NCBI GenBank assembly: GCA_035301265.1
Contig: DATGUP010000015.1
Location: 1-28,490 of the forward strand
DNA: 28,490 nucleotides
Direction of reading: 5' to 3'
DNA from: DATGUP01 sp035301265
GTDB lineage: Bacteria > Bacillota > Bacilli > Bacillales > Amphibacillaceae
Within the stretch, counting starts at the first letter, position 1; every line of letters starts with the position of its first letter. This document shows, piece after piece, positions 1 through 7,807 of the stretch. The notes under the pieces were generated by a model. The model was given only the letters and a program-made list of their open reading frames with translations. It searched no databases and had not been told where the DNA came from. Position numbers and translations under genes: made by a program.

Positions 1-267
1 AATAAATGAGTTGTCAATAAGCAATAAATAGAGATGAATTCATTTTGAGGAGGCTCGATTAACTGAGTCAATACGAATGTTATCCGCACAATAATGTGAC
101 TTGATGATAGTATAGAGATGTTATCTCACAGTAGAAATCAAATCAGACTTAAACTATAACGAAAAGGCTGGATAATCAAAGTGAGATTGGTCGCCAGTTT
201 TAGATAAGATCAATTATCAGATATAAAATGAGTCTAACTTATATAAAGGTTTAGGAATTTGAAGAAG

Positions 268-341
268 TCGGGATGACAGGATTCGAACCTGCGACTCCTA
301 GCACCCCATGCTAGTGCTCTACCAAGCTGAGCTACATCCCG
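268..341 (-). tRNA. tRNA-Pro (anticodon GGG)
   Basis: Read on the minus strand, the sequence folds as a standard cloverleaf. There is a 7-bp acceptor stem (CGGGATG with CATCCCG), a D-arm containing AGCTCAGCTTGGTAGAGC, an anticodon stem CTAGC/GCTAG around a 7-nt loop ATGGGGT, and a T-arm with GGTTCGAATCC. The loop places GGG at positions 34-36 after the invariant U33, so it decodes the proline codon CCC. The discriminator base is A and no CCA is encoded. It has its own promoter just upstream (363-391), and no other tRNA gene is seen nearby. Confidence 0.95.
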
Positions 342-362
342 TTAAAAGCTATGGCAGAAACT

Positions 363-391
363 ATTATAGGAAAGTTATGTGGAAATTGCAA
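363..391 (-). promoter_or_regulatory. Sigma-A-like promoter of the tRNA-Pro gene
   Basis: On the minus strand there is a -35 TTGCAA (386-391), a 17-bp spacer and a perfect -10 TATAAT (363-368), about 22 bp before the first tRNA base. Strength and position fit a stable-RNA promoter. Confidence 0.75.
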
Positions 392-579
392 TAGAAAATA
401 ACTATGTTTAGCAAAGTTGTATGTCTTTGTAATGGTTGATCGCTTGTCGGTGTTCAGTCAAATTCAGTTTTTACAATATGCATACGAACTGTCAAAACCT
501 TTGCCTGGATAACATTAATAAGACAATCATGTTTAATGCTAATCTATAGAATAATAGAGCAGTTTTATATTATGCTTTG

Positions 580-608
580 TTGCGGTTATATAAAAAAAAC
601 CATACAAT
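580..608 (+). promoter_or_regulatory. Sigma-A-like promoter of sbcDC
   Basis: The -35 element is TTGCGG (580-585), the spacer is 17 bp, and the -10 element is TACAAT (603-608). It lies about 75 bp before sbcD. The rest of the gene-free stretch 342-684 shows no convincing ORF; it holds this promoter, the divergent tRNA promoter and a possible leader ORF at 662. Confidence 0.6.
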
Positions 609-661
609 ACAAATATGAAACGCTAGAGTCGAAGTAATATTCGGCACGTAGGAGACACACG

Positions 662-688
662 ATGTGTTCTAGGAGTGAAACAAGATGA
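662..688 (+). CDS. Possible 8-codon leader ORF overlapping the sbcD start
   Basis: A short ORF, MCSRSETR, begins at an ATG preceded by a TAGGAG element. Its TGA stop overlaps the sbcD ATG as ATGA. This geometry would permit translational coupling into sbcD. However, sbcD has its own AGGAG at 671-675 inside this mini-ORF, so the leader may be chance. Confidence 0.25.
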   Translation: MCSRSETR

Positions 689-1884
689 AATTTTTTCATA
701 CGGCTGATTGGCATTTAGGAAAACTCGTGCAAGGAGTGTACATGACAGACGATCAAGCGTATATATTAGAGCAGTTTTTGCAAGCCGTTGAAGAAGAAAA
801 TCCAGATGCTATTGTGGTAGCCGGGGATTTGTATGACCGAGCTGTTCCACCGACAGATGCGGTCCACTTATTGGATGAGGTGTTGGAAAAAATTGTAGTG
901 GACTTGGACGTCCCGGTTTTAGCCATCGCTGGCAATCACGATAGCCCGAGCCGTTTGGATTTTGGCAGCAGCCTAATGCAAGAACGAGGATATCATATTG
1001 TCGGAAATTTACAGCAAGATTTAAATCCCGTTGTGTTACAGGATGAGCACGGTGAAGTTCATTTTCATCTTGTGCCGTATTGTGAGCCAAGCGTCGTCCG
1101 CACAGTTTTGGATGAGGATGATATTCGCACCCATGATGATGCGACAAGACAGATCATAGCGCGTATCCAAGAATGTATGGATCCGTCGGCACGGCATGTT
1201 TATGTCGGTCATGCGTTTGTAACACCGTTCGGAAAAGAAGCGGAAAATACTAGCGATTCAGAACGCCCGCTTTCGATCGGCGGGGCAGAGTATGTGGATA
1301 GCCGACATTTTGCGCCTTTTCATTATACAGCGTTAGGCCACTTGCATCAGGCGCACCGTGTTTCAAATGATACGATTCGTTATTCCGGATCACCTCTAAA
1401 ATATTCCATATCCGAAGAACATCATAAAAAAGGGTTTCTCATTGTCGATATGGATGCATCCGGTAATGTGGTGGTAGAAAAACGGCTCTTAAAACCAAAA
1501 AGAGATTTATACACAGTGGAAGCGACGATGGATGATTTGCTGACACATCCTGTAAATGAAGATTATGTCTTTATTCGCCTTTTGGATGAGACCCCTGTTT
1601 TGTCACCTATGGAAAAAGTGCGCTCGGTATATCCGAACGCAATGCATGTGGAACGGAAATATGCTTTGGCTTCTTCACATACAACAAAAAGGGAAAACAC
1701 GGTCAATCGAAGCGCACTCAGTGATGTCGATTTGTTTAAAGCGTTTTACAAAGAGGTCAAAGGCGAAGAAGCATCAGAAGAAACGGTAGCTATTTTCGAA
1801 GATGTGTTGGATGAACTTTTACACGATGAACGTGAAATACACTCTCAAGAAATTTACGCTGCTGAAGGAGGGGAGAATACGTGA
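685..1884 (+). CDS. sbcD: SbcD, nuclease subunit of the SbcCD double-strand exonuclease
   Basis: This is the Mre11-type metallophosphoesterase subunit. With SbcC it forms the SbcCD complex, which cleaves DNA hairpins and protein-blocked double-strand ends in the cytoplasm during repair and replication. The 399-residue product carries the family's metal-binding motifs in order: DWHLGK near residue 8, GDLYDR at 47-52, GNHDS at 83-87, and GHLHQ around 218-222. An acidic C-terminal tail follows, as expected for the SbcC-binding cap. The ATG start has AGGAG nine bases upstream. Its stop overlaps the sbcC start by 4 bp (GTGA), so the two are translationally coupled. Confidence 0.97.
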   Translation: MKFFHTADWHLGKLVQGVYMTDDQAYILEQFLQAVEEENPDAIVVAGDLYDRAVPPTDAVHLLDEVLEKIVVDLDVPVLAIAGNHDSPSRLDFGSSLMQERGYHIVGNLQQDLNPVVLQDEHGEVHFHLVPYCEPSVVRTVLDEDDIRTHDDATRQIIARIQECMDPSARHVYVGHAFVTPFGKEAENTSDSERPLSIGGAEYVDSRHFAPFHYTALGHLHQAHRVSNDTIRYSGSPLKYSISEEHHKKGFLIVDMDASGNVVVEKRLLKPKRDLYTVEATMDDLLTHPVNEDYVFIRLLDETPVLSPMEKVRSVYPNAMHVERKYALASSHTTKRENTVNRSALSDVDLFKAFYKEVKGEEASEETVAIFEDVLDELLHDEREIHSQEIYAAEGGENT

Positions 1885-4800
1885 AGCCGCTACAACTAAA
1901 AATGACGGCATTTGGCCCGTACAAAACGACGGAAACAATCGATTTTAATGAGTTGGGAGAGCATAACTTGTTTGTTATTTCCGGTCAAACCGGTGCTGGC
2001 AAAACGACGATTTTTGATGCCATCTGTTTTGCGCTTTATGGTAGCGCCAGCGGATCGGATCGGGCGAGCGGCGATATGCTTCGCAGTGATTTTGCCGATG
2101 ATGATGTCCACACATCGGTTGAACTGAAATTTGCGTTAAAAAATCGCACGTATCGTGTGTTTCGGCAATTAGGTCATATCAAACAAGGAAATAAGACGAA
2201 AACAGGGGAGCGGTATGAATTTTTTGAGATTGTTGATGGCGAAGAAATTCCATGCGTGGATAGACAAATCGTGTCGGCGATCAACCGGAAAATCGAAGCG
2301 TTGATCGGATTGACACACGATCAATTCAAACAGATTGTCATGCTTCCCCAAGGTGAGTTTCGCAAGCTGCTGACATCCGATACGGAAAATAAAGAAACGA
2401 TTTTGCGACGGTTGTTTAAAACCGAAAAATATAAACAGATGAATGAATGCATCCGCCAGAGAAAAGAAGCATGCGAGCGCGAATTTCATCAAGCTGAACA
2501 GTTACGAGACAACCATATTCATAGCATCGCTTCAATCTTGCCAGAACGGAAAGACTCACTTCTTTTCAACGTGCTCGCTAAAGACTATTATAATATTAAA
2601 CAAATAATTGCCGGACTGAATGAAGAAGAGCAGTTTTACCGCAAGCAAATAGCTCAAGATCAAAAACAATACGAACAGGCCTATGCCAAACACGATGAAA
2701 AACAAAAAGCGTTGCATAAGGCAGAAGCATTGAATGAGCGTTTTCGTGAACTAGAAGAGAAAGAAACGCGTTTGCAGGAATTAGATTCTCAAGTGCCGTT
2801 ATTTGAGAAGAAAAAAGATCAGTTACACTACGCCGAACAAGCGGCTAGTTTAGAAATGTACGAAAAACAAACAGAGGAATGGCGCGCAGAGGAAGCGGAA
2901 AAAAGGCGTGATTTGCAAAGTGCTAAAAAAGCAAAAATACACGCTGAAAAGCAGTTGGTAAAAGCGCAGTCCATTTATGATCAAGAAGCCAATAAAGCGG
3001 ATGAACGTGAGGCTATTGTCAAAAAATTAGACCGACTGCACGAGTTAATGCCAATGGTAAAAAACATTGACCATACAAAGCAGAAATTGGCTCAACAAAA
3101 AGAGGATCTCACCCGATTGTATCGCACCTTACAAAATATAAAAGCGGAGATAGCTACCCAAACAGAAACGATGGAAAAAAATAAGCAAACGATCAATGAA
3201 CTTGATGCGGCTGTAGCCGATTTACCCGATAAAAAAATAAAGCTGCACAATATGCGAGAAAAAGCGAAGTCGCTCAAACATTATCTTGATTTGTGCAATG
3301 AACAAATGCGTTTTGTAAAAGATGCCGAACGAAAAAAAATTGCTTACCAAAAGGTAAAGGCCGAGTATAATGAATTAGAACGTGCTTGGCTCAACAATCA
3401 AGCCAGCCTTCTTGCCAGCCATCTGCACGATGGACAAGCGTGCCCAGTATGCGGGAGCACCGAACATCCGCATAAAGCAAAGGAGAGGTCAACTCAAACA
3501 ACGAAAGAGGAGCTGGAAAACTTAAAGCAAACGTTAGATGAAAAAGAGAAAGCTTTTCGGGAAGCCGTGATTAAGCAGGAAACAACTGCATTGCAAATAG
3601 AAGAAGTCCAAGCGTCTTTAGCATCCGAACCAATGGATTTGGAACAGGCTGCTTTCATGTATCGTCAGCTTGTCGATGAGGGCAAACAGTTGAAACAGGA
3701 GACGACAACACTTGAGAGCAATATGGAAAAACTTCAAAAGCTAAAAAAACAACAAGAAAAAGCGATGGATGATTTGAAGCGGCTGGAAAACGACAAAGAG
3801 CGGTTAGAAAAAGCGTATTACGAAAATAAGTCACAACTTGACTCAGACCAACGCGTTTATGAGGAAACTTTGCGGTATATACCTGAAGATGTTCGGGAGA
3901 TTGCCCAATTAGAAAAACAAATTTCCAAAGTACAGGAACGAAAAATGGCATTGGAAAAAGCGTGGGAAAAAGCTCAACAAACGCTACAAACGGCAAAAGA
4001 AGCGCATACGCGAGCAATCTCCAACGTGACTCATGCAGAAAAACAGCTAAAAGAAGCTCAACAAAAGCGAAAAAAAGCCGAACAACAATTTACTGACAAG
4101 TTAACAGCGGCCGGCTTTGCAACGGAGGATTTCTATCGTCGGGCCAAAATGCCAGCATCCGAGCGTGAAGCATTGCAAGCGGCGATTGATGCTTTCAATC
4201 AGAAACGATCCACATTAAAACAACAAACTGCCGAGTTGAGAGGATTTTTGCAAGATAAAGAACGGCTCGATGTGACGGTGCTCAAGTCAGAATTAAAACA
4301 GCTAAAAGATAATTATGAAAAAGCGCTCGATCAACTGCATCGTTCGCGTGAATTTCATGAAGCTTGTATCGATTTTAAAGAAAAAATCATGCTAGCTGAT
4401 GAGAAAGCGAATGAATTAGAGCATCAATTGGCTATGATAACGGATGTTTATAATGTGATTAGGGGGCAAAACGAGAAAAAAATCTCATTTGAACGATATT
4501 TACAGATTGAATATTTGGAACGTATTATTCATGCTGCTAACCAGCGTTTAAGGGAATTATCAAACGGTCAGTTTTATTTAATTCGAAGCGATCGTCAAGA
4601 ATCTTATGGCCGGCAAAGCGGGCTCGCTTTTGATGTATACGATGCTTATACAGGTCAGAATCGCGATGTCAAAACGTTGTCCGGCGGGGAGAAATTCAAT
4701 GCTGCTCTTTGCCTTGCCCTTGGCATGTCAGATGTTATTCAAAGCTTTCAAGGCAATATATCCATTCAGACGATGTTTATCGATGAAGGATTCGGCTCGT

Positions 4801-4973
4801 TGGATGAAGAATCATTGCATAAGGCGATCGATACACTGATCGATTTGCAAAGATCGGGTCGGATGATTGGCGTTATTTCCCACGTCCAGGAACTCAAAGA
4901 TATTTTCCCAGCTGTACTAGATGTGACCAAAACAAAAGAAGGTTATAGTCGGACTCGATTTATTGTGAAATAG
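1881..4973 (+). CDS. sbcC: SbcC, SMC/Rad50-like ATPase subunit of SbcCD
   Basis: This is the Rad50-like ATPase that binds DNA and gates the SbcD nuclease. The 1030-residue protein has Walker A GQTGAGKT at residues 35-42 and then a long Lys/Glu/Gln-rich coiled coil. The zinc hook CPVC lies at about 521-524, near the middle of the chain as expected for hook-mediated dimerisation. A second coiled coil follows, then the ABC signature LSGGEK at about 933-938 and Walker B MFIDEGFGSLDE at about 965-976. Length and order match the family. The start is GTG, behind a strong GGAGGGG site, and overlaps the end of sbcD. No downstream partner follows; guaC converges on it. Confidence 0.97.
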   Translation: MKPLQLKMTAFGPYKTTETIDFNELGEHNLFVISGQTGAGKTTIFDAICFALYGSASGSDRASGDMLRSDFADDDVHTSVELKFALKNRTYRVFRQLGHIKQGNKTKTGERYEFFEIVDGEEIPCVDRQIVSAINRKIEALIGLTHDQFKQIVMLPQGEFRKLLTSDTENKETILRRLFKTEKYKQMNECIRQRKEACEREFHQAEQLRDNHIHSIASILPERKDSLLFNVLAKDYYNIKQIIAGLNEEEQFYRKQIAQDQKQYEQAYAKHDEKQKALHKAEALNERFRELEEKETRLQELDSQVPLFEKKKDQLHYAEQAASLEMYEKQTEEWRAEEAEKRRDLQSAKKAKIHAEKQLVKAQSIYDQEANKADEREAIVKKLDRLHELMPMVKNIDHTKQKLAQQKEDLTRLYRTLQNIKAEIATQTETMEKNKQTINELDAAVADLPDKKIKLHNMREKAKSLKHYLDLCNEQMRFVKDAERKKIAYQKVKAEYNELERAWLNNQASLLASHLHDGQACPVCGSTEHPHKAKERSTQTTKEELENLKQTLDEKEKAFREAVIKQETTALQIEEVQASLASEPMDLEQAAFMYRQLVDEGKQLKQETTTLESNMEKLQKLKKQQEKAMDDLKRLENDKERLEKAYYENKSQLDSDQRVYEETLRYIPEDVREIAQLEKQISKVQERKMALEKAWEKAQQTLQTAKEAHTRAISNVTHAEKQLKEAQQKRKKAEQQFTDKLTAAGFATEDFYRRAKMPASEREALQAAIDAFNQKRSTLKQQTAELRGFLQDKERLDVTVLKSELKQLKDNYEKALDQLHRSREFHEACIDFKEKIMLADEKANELEHQLAMITDVYNVIRGQNEKKISFERYLQIEYLERIIHAANQRLRELSNGQFYLIRSDRQESYGRQSGLAFDVYDAYTGQNRDVKTLSGGEKFNAALCLALGMSDVIQSFQGNISIQTMFIDEGFGSLDEESLHKAIDTLIDLQRSGRMIGVISHVQELKDIFPAVLDVTKTKEGYSRTRFIVK

Positions 4974-5037
4974 TCGGTTTCTATACCGTAGTGTTCGAAT
5001 TGCATGTAACATGGCAAATGCAAGTTGCAAGTTTTAA

Positions 5038-5070
5038 GGCAGCGGCCCGCGTCGGGAGATTTCCGCTGCC
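5038..5070. terminator. Hairpin between convergent sbcC and guaC
   Basis: The arms GGCAGCGG (5038-5045) and CCGCTGCC (5063-5070) form an 8-bp GC-rich stem, with a smaller CCCG/CGGG pairing inside the loop. It lies between the two convergent stops. There is no clear T-run on either side, so intrinsic termination is uncertain; it may act as a 3' barrier hairpin. Confidence 0.45.
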
Positions 5071-5081
5071 CATTTGGTGGT

Positions 5082-6062
5082 TCACATATGGTCTCCGTTG
5101 AAAATAGAGTTTTTAACGATAACGTAATCAACATGGCGGATGGCATCTAGCGTGTTTCCACCAGCATAAGAAATGGAGGATTGTAAGTCTTGTTGCATTG
5201 CGGTGAGAGTGTCTTTTAAAGCCCCTTTATGTTCGACATATATTTTTTTACCCTCCACATTCTTTTTCTCGCCTTTTTGGAATTCTGATGCTGAACCGAA
5301 ATATTCCTTATAAAGCTTTCCGTCTTTTTCGATAGTTTTGCCGGGCGATTCCTCATGTCCGGCAAACAGCGATCCGATCATGACCATGGATGCGCCGAAG
5401 CGAATCGATTTGGCGATATCGCCGTGGGTGCGAATACCCCCATCCGCGATGATTGGTTTCGTGGCTGCTTTGGCACACCATCTTAGCGCAGCGAGCTGCC
5501 AGCCTCCTGTGCCAAAACCGGTTTTCGTTTTGGTGATGCAGACTTTGCCCGGACCAATCCCGACTTTGGTTGCATCGGCACCGGCGTTTTCTAATTCTCT
5601 TACCGCTTCCGGAGTCCCGACATTGCCGGCAATGATAAAACTATCAGGTAAATGCGTCTTGATATGACGGATCATTTTGATGACCGCATCGGAATGGCCG
5701 TGCGCAATGTCGATCGTGATATATTCTGGGATAAGCTTATCCGTTGCCAATTGTTTGATAAATTCGTATTCGTTTTGTTTAACACCGACACTAATGGATG
5801 CAATCAGACCGCGTTTGTGCATATCTTTAATAAATGTCGCGCGTTCTTCGGGTTTGAAACGGTGCATCACATAAAAATAGCCATTTTCTGCTAGAAATAG
5901 AGCGATTTCCTCATCGATGATCGTCTGCATGTTGGAAGGAACAACAGGCAATTTGAATGTGCGTCCACCAAAAGAAACAGATGTGTCGCATTCCGACCGG
6001 CTTTTGACGATGCATTTTGCGGGTATTAATTGGACATCTTCATAATCAAACACATTTTTCAT
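5082..6062 (-). CDS. guaC: GMP reductase GuaC
   Basis: This NADPH-dependent enzyme converts GMP to IMP with release of ammonia, feeding guanine nucleotides back to IMP. It is a TIM-barrel protein of the IMPDH/GMPR family. The flavin-free active-site loop IGPGKVCITKTKTGFG carries the catalytic Cys at about residue 175. GNVGTPEA and IADGGIRTHGDIAK supply the phosphate-binding strands. There is no CBS insert, which separates it from IMPDH. The ATG at 6062 is preferred over the GTG three codons earlier because AGAGGTG lies at proper spacing. This gives 326 residues, the same as the Bacillus enzyme as I recall it. It is monocistronic, with its own promoter and a candidate PurR site. Confidence 0.95.
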   Translation of the reverse strand: MKNVFDYEDVQLIPAKCIVKSRSECDTSVSFGGRTFKLPVVPSNMQTIIDEEIALFLAENGYFYVMHRFKPEERATFIKDMHKRGLIASISVGVKQNEYEFIKQLATDKLIPEYITIDIAHGHSDAVIKMIRHIKTHLPDSFIIAGNVGTPEAVRELENAGADATKVGIGPGKVCITKTKTGFGTGGWQLAALRWCAKAATKPIIADGGIRTHGDIAKSIRFGASMVMIGSLFAGHEESPGKTIEKDGKLYKEYFGSASEFQKGEKKNVEGKKIYVEHKGALKDTLTAMQQDLQSSISYAGGNTLDAIRHVDYVIVKNSIFNGDHM

Positions 6063-6077
6063 CGTAAACACCTCTAA

Positions 6078-6116
6078 AAACGAATATTAATAAAAAAACA
6101 AATAATATTGTTCGTA
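6078..6116 (-). promoter_or_regulatory. Candidate PurR binding site (paired PurBoxes)
   Basis: Read on the minus strand, ACGAACAATA (about 6106-6115) and TAATATTCGT (about 6079-6088) are inverted AT-flanked CGAA half-sites separated by an AT-rich spacer. This resembles the tail-to-tail PurBox pairs bound by PurR in Bacillus. GuaC (YumD) is, to my knowledge, a PurR-regulon member there. The site lies between the promoter and the guaC start. Confidence 0.5.
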
Positions 6117-6124
6117 TATAAGTT

Positions 6125-6154
6125 AATTTACATCATGTAAAAAGAAAAGTCAAA
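6125..6154 (-). promoter_or_regulatory. Sigma-A-like promoter of guaC
   Basis: On the minus strand there is a -35 TTGACT (6149-6154), an 18-bp spacer and a -10 TAAATT (6125-6130). The paired CGAA half-sites follow immediately downstream. Confidence 0.5.
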
Positions 6155-6233
6155 CGTATTTTCAAATAAAATACAAACATTAATCGGTATATGATACAGA
6201 ATATACTTGAATACAGATTAAACATAAACAATA

Positions 6234-6262
6234 AAAAAACGGACTGCATCGTCCGTTTTTTT
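6234..6262. terminator. Bidirectional intrinsic terminator
   Basis: The stem AACGGAC/GTCCGTT has a 6-nt loop, flanked by an A-run on the left and a T-run on the right, so it can work on both strands. On the minus strand it is the first terminator after hmoA, about 350 bp away, and it insulates the guaC promoter. Confidence 0.8.
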
Positions 6263-6615
6263 ATAAGAAACAGCATTTTTTATTGTTAATGGCCGTATAA
6301 CGGCTATGATACTTTCAATTTTTCTCTTGCCCGAGTGAACGATCAGAAATCCAAAAATGGGCTTAACCGAACATCTACTTTATGTTTTTATGGAAGGCTC
6401 AAGTTGATTGACAAAGCACTCCGGCAAATGATTGTACTGTTCAAAAAATGCCTACGGGCAGGGCGGAGTTGAGGCGGTGCTCGCCGCATGCAGCTGTTTG
6501 GGGGTGAAAATCAACCTTTTTTACATAAATGAAACGAAATGCTTCGTTTCATTTATGTACTCGTTTTGGTCCCATCCAATCTGTTGGTCAAGGTCATGTG
6601 TGGCGATGAATAATC
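6263..6615. other. Gene-free stretch downstream of hmoA
   Basis: These 353 bp hold no ORF with a credible ribosome binding site. They contain a GC-rich patch at about 6450-6500 with GGCG/CGCC self-complementarity, and the 38-bp palindrome at 6522-6559. If the flavodoxin-hmoA operon is read to the terminator at 6234-6262, all of this would be 3' UTR. A remnant of a mobile element or a small RNA cannot be excluded. Confidence 0.4.
6522..6559. repeat. Perfect 17-bp inverted repeat with 4-nt loop
   Basis: TACATAAATGAAACGAA (6522-6538) is followed by ATGC and then by its exact reverse complement (6543-6559). On the minus strand the hairpin is followed by AAAAAA rather than T's, so it is not a terminator for hmoA. 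On the plus strand only weak T-richness follows. Perfect pairing over 17 bp is far beyond chance for one site. Confidence 0.9.
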
Positions 6616-6948
6616 TTATCGCTGGAGTTCACTTGCTTTTTTCACTGCTTGAACTTCGTATCGTTCGTTTTCCACACTGATTAAGTAATCGGGTTTCGGC
6701 TGGCCGCGTTTTGCTTTGTGTGCTGCGATATGCGCATCGCTCTTCTCCCATTTTTTCCAATGTTCTTCTGATTCCCAACGAAACATGACGATCACTTCTT
6801 CTTCTTCAGCCCGACGTGCTTTTTTCTTCATAATCGTAGTATCAATAAGCCCGTCTTGTTCGTCTATAATTCCTTTCTGGCTGAACTGATCGATGATTTG
6901 ATCGGCATGCCCTTCCTTGACAACCATTTTTCTTAATATGATAAACAT
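6616..6948 (-). CDS. hmoA: Haem-degrading monooxygenase, HmoA/IsdG type
   Basis: This is a small cytoplasmic ABM-fold (antibiotic biosynthesis monooxygenase) protein of 110 residues. Its length and pattern match Bacillus HmoA, which opens the haem ring to release iron. Visible landmarks are the N-terminal strand FIILRKMVVKEGHA, the central strand EEEVIVMFRWES and the motif WKKWEKSDAHIAAHK, where a family His is expected to ligate haem. The ATG at 6948 has AGAGGAG eight bases upstream. It lies 29 bp behind the flavodoxin gene in the same direction under a Fur box, so it should be made under iron limitation. A non-haem ABM monooxygenase is possible, but the iron context favours haem breakdown. 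Confidence 0.8.
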   Translation of the reverse strand: MFIILRKMVVKEGHADQIIDQFSQKGIIDEQDGLIDTTIMKKKARRAEEEEVIVMFRWESEEHWKKWEKSDAHIAAHKAKRGQPKPDYLISVENERYEVQAVKKASELQR

Positions 6949-6977
6949 CGTATCATCTCCTCTTATGTATTTTCAAT

Positions 6978-7433
6978 TTAACCTTTAACGAGCATGTCGC
7001 AGGCAGTATCGGCTAAACGTCTGCAGCGCTTTAATTCTTCGGAGTTTGGCTCAAGGTCCACAATGATGCGGTCTTCAAGCATGGTGGCTCCGAGTTCTTC
7101 CAACTGCTCATATATCATGTCGACGGCTGTACCATATTCTTCATACGATGAATCGGCAGATCCAAACACTCCGCAAATTTTCCCGGTTAAATCCAGGTTG
7201 TATAAATCATCGTAAAAGTCTTCTACATCCAGAGGGACATCGCCTGCAGCCCATGTGTATACGCCGATGAAGATGGCATCATACTTTGAAAGCTCTTGCA
7301 CATCGATCGGGTCATTGTCAAACTCTTTTACAACGATTTCACAACGGTTAGTTTCCAGCTGGTCAATGATGGCTTGTGCCATCATCTCAGTATTACCCGT
7401 TAAACTTGTATAAAGAACGAGCGTCTTACTCAA
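6978..7433 (-). CDS. Flavodoxin, short chain (YkuN/YkuP-like)
   Basis: This is an FMN electron carrier that replaces ferredoxin when iron is scarce. The 151-residue protein begins with strand SKTLVLY and the FMN phosphate-binding loop TSLTGNTE at residues 9-16. GVYTWAAGDVP and the FGSADSSYEEYG segment supply the two isoalloxazine loops. The acidic composition is typical. The start is a TTG at 7433, chosen because GGGAGGG lies 12 bases upstream and the nearby GTG is out of frame. It heads a two-gene operon with hmoA behind a Fur-overlapped promoter. It could donate electrons to the haem oxygenase, which is inference from proximity. Confidence 0.9.
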   Translation of the reverse strand: MSKTLVLYTSLTGNTEMMAQAIIDQLETNRCEIVVKEFDNDPIDVQELSKYDAIFIGVYTWAAGDVPLDVEDFYDDLYNLDLTGKICGVFGSADSSYEEYGTAVDMIYEQLEELGATMLEDRIIVDLEPNSEELKRCRRLADTACDMLVKG

Positions 7434-7466
7434 ATTGCACTTGACCCTCCCATATTCCTTATATTT

Positions 7467-7486
7467 TGATAATGATTATCATTTTC
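7467..7486. promoter_or_regulatory. Fur box
   Basis: TGATAATGATTATCA (7467-7481) is a perfect 7-1-7 inverted repeat, extended by TTTTC to match the 19-bp Fur consensus at all but two positions. It abuts the -10 element of the flavodoxin promoter, so iron-loaded Fur should block transcription of flavodoxin and hmoA. Confidence 0.9.
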
Positions 7487-7515
7487 AATATAAGCTATTA
7501 TAATCTTATTGTCAA
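7487..7515 (-). promoter_or_regulatory. Promoter of the flavodoxin-hmoA operon
   Basis: On the minus strand there is a perfect -35 TTGACA (7510-7515), a 17-bp spacer and a -10 TATATT (7487-7492). The Fur box lies directly downstream. Confidence 0.75.
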
Positions 7516-7795
7516 ATTATTATATACGAATAGCGGTTCATTCGAAACAGCAACGTCGGCTGGCAATAGGTGATCGGGATATGCCGATGAGTCAGGCCGG
7601 AGCTCATTCAAACAAACGATGTGTCCGAATTTGTACAAAGCGATTTGAGCGAATTGTTTTCTGCTGTTTCCATTTGCATGGCAAACGATGCATGTTTATC
7701 GATAGGGAAAACCTTAATGACGGTTGTCATGATTATCAATACAAACGAATAGGCATGAAGAGAGGGTTGTCCATAGCCGGTATGATATGGATTGA
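7516..7795 (+). other. Stretch without a recognisable intact gene, possibly decayed coding DNA
   Basis: One plus-strand frame stays open across here but lacks a ribosome binding site and has an amino-acid mix unlike a normal protein. The short piece GDRDMPMSQAGAHS faintly resembles the N-terminal region of histidine phosphatases, suggesting a remnant. This is weak and unproven. The YitT ribosome binding site begins at the right end. Confidence 0.2.
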
Positions 7796-7807
7796 GGAGG
7801 ACATAAG

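Noticed and set aside
1..267. Possible gene or tRNA cluster continuing left of tRNA-Pro
   Set aside because: All frames are broken by stops and no further cloverleaf is seen; the AGGAGG at 48-53 is followed only by an immediate stop.
6432..6680. 82-codon plus-strand open frame over the palindrome and the end of hmoA
   Set aside because: It has no ribosome binding site, a Cys-rich improbable composition, and overlaps hmoA antisense; it is explained by the palindrome and the hmoA shadow.
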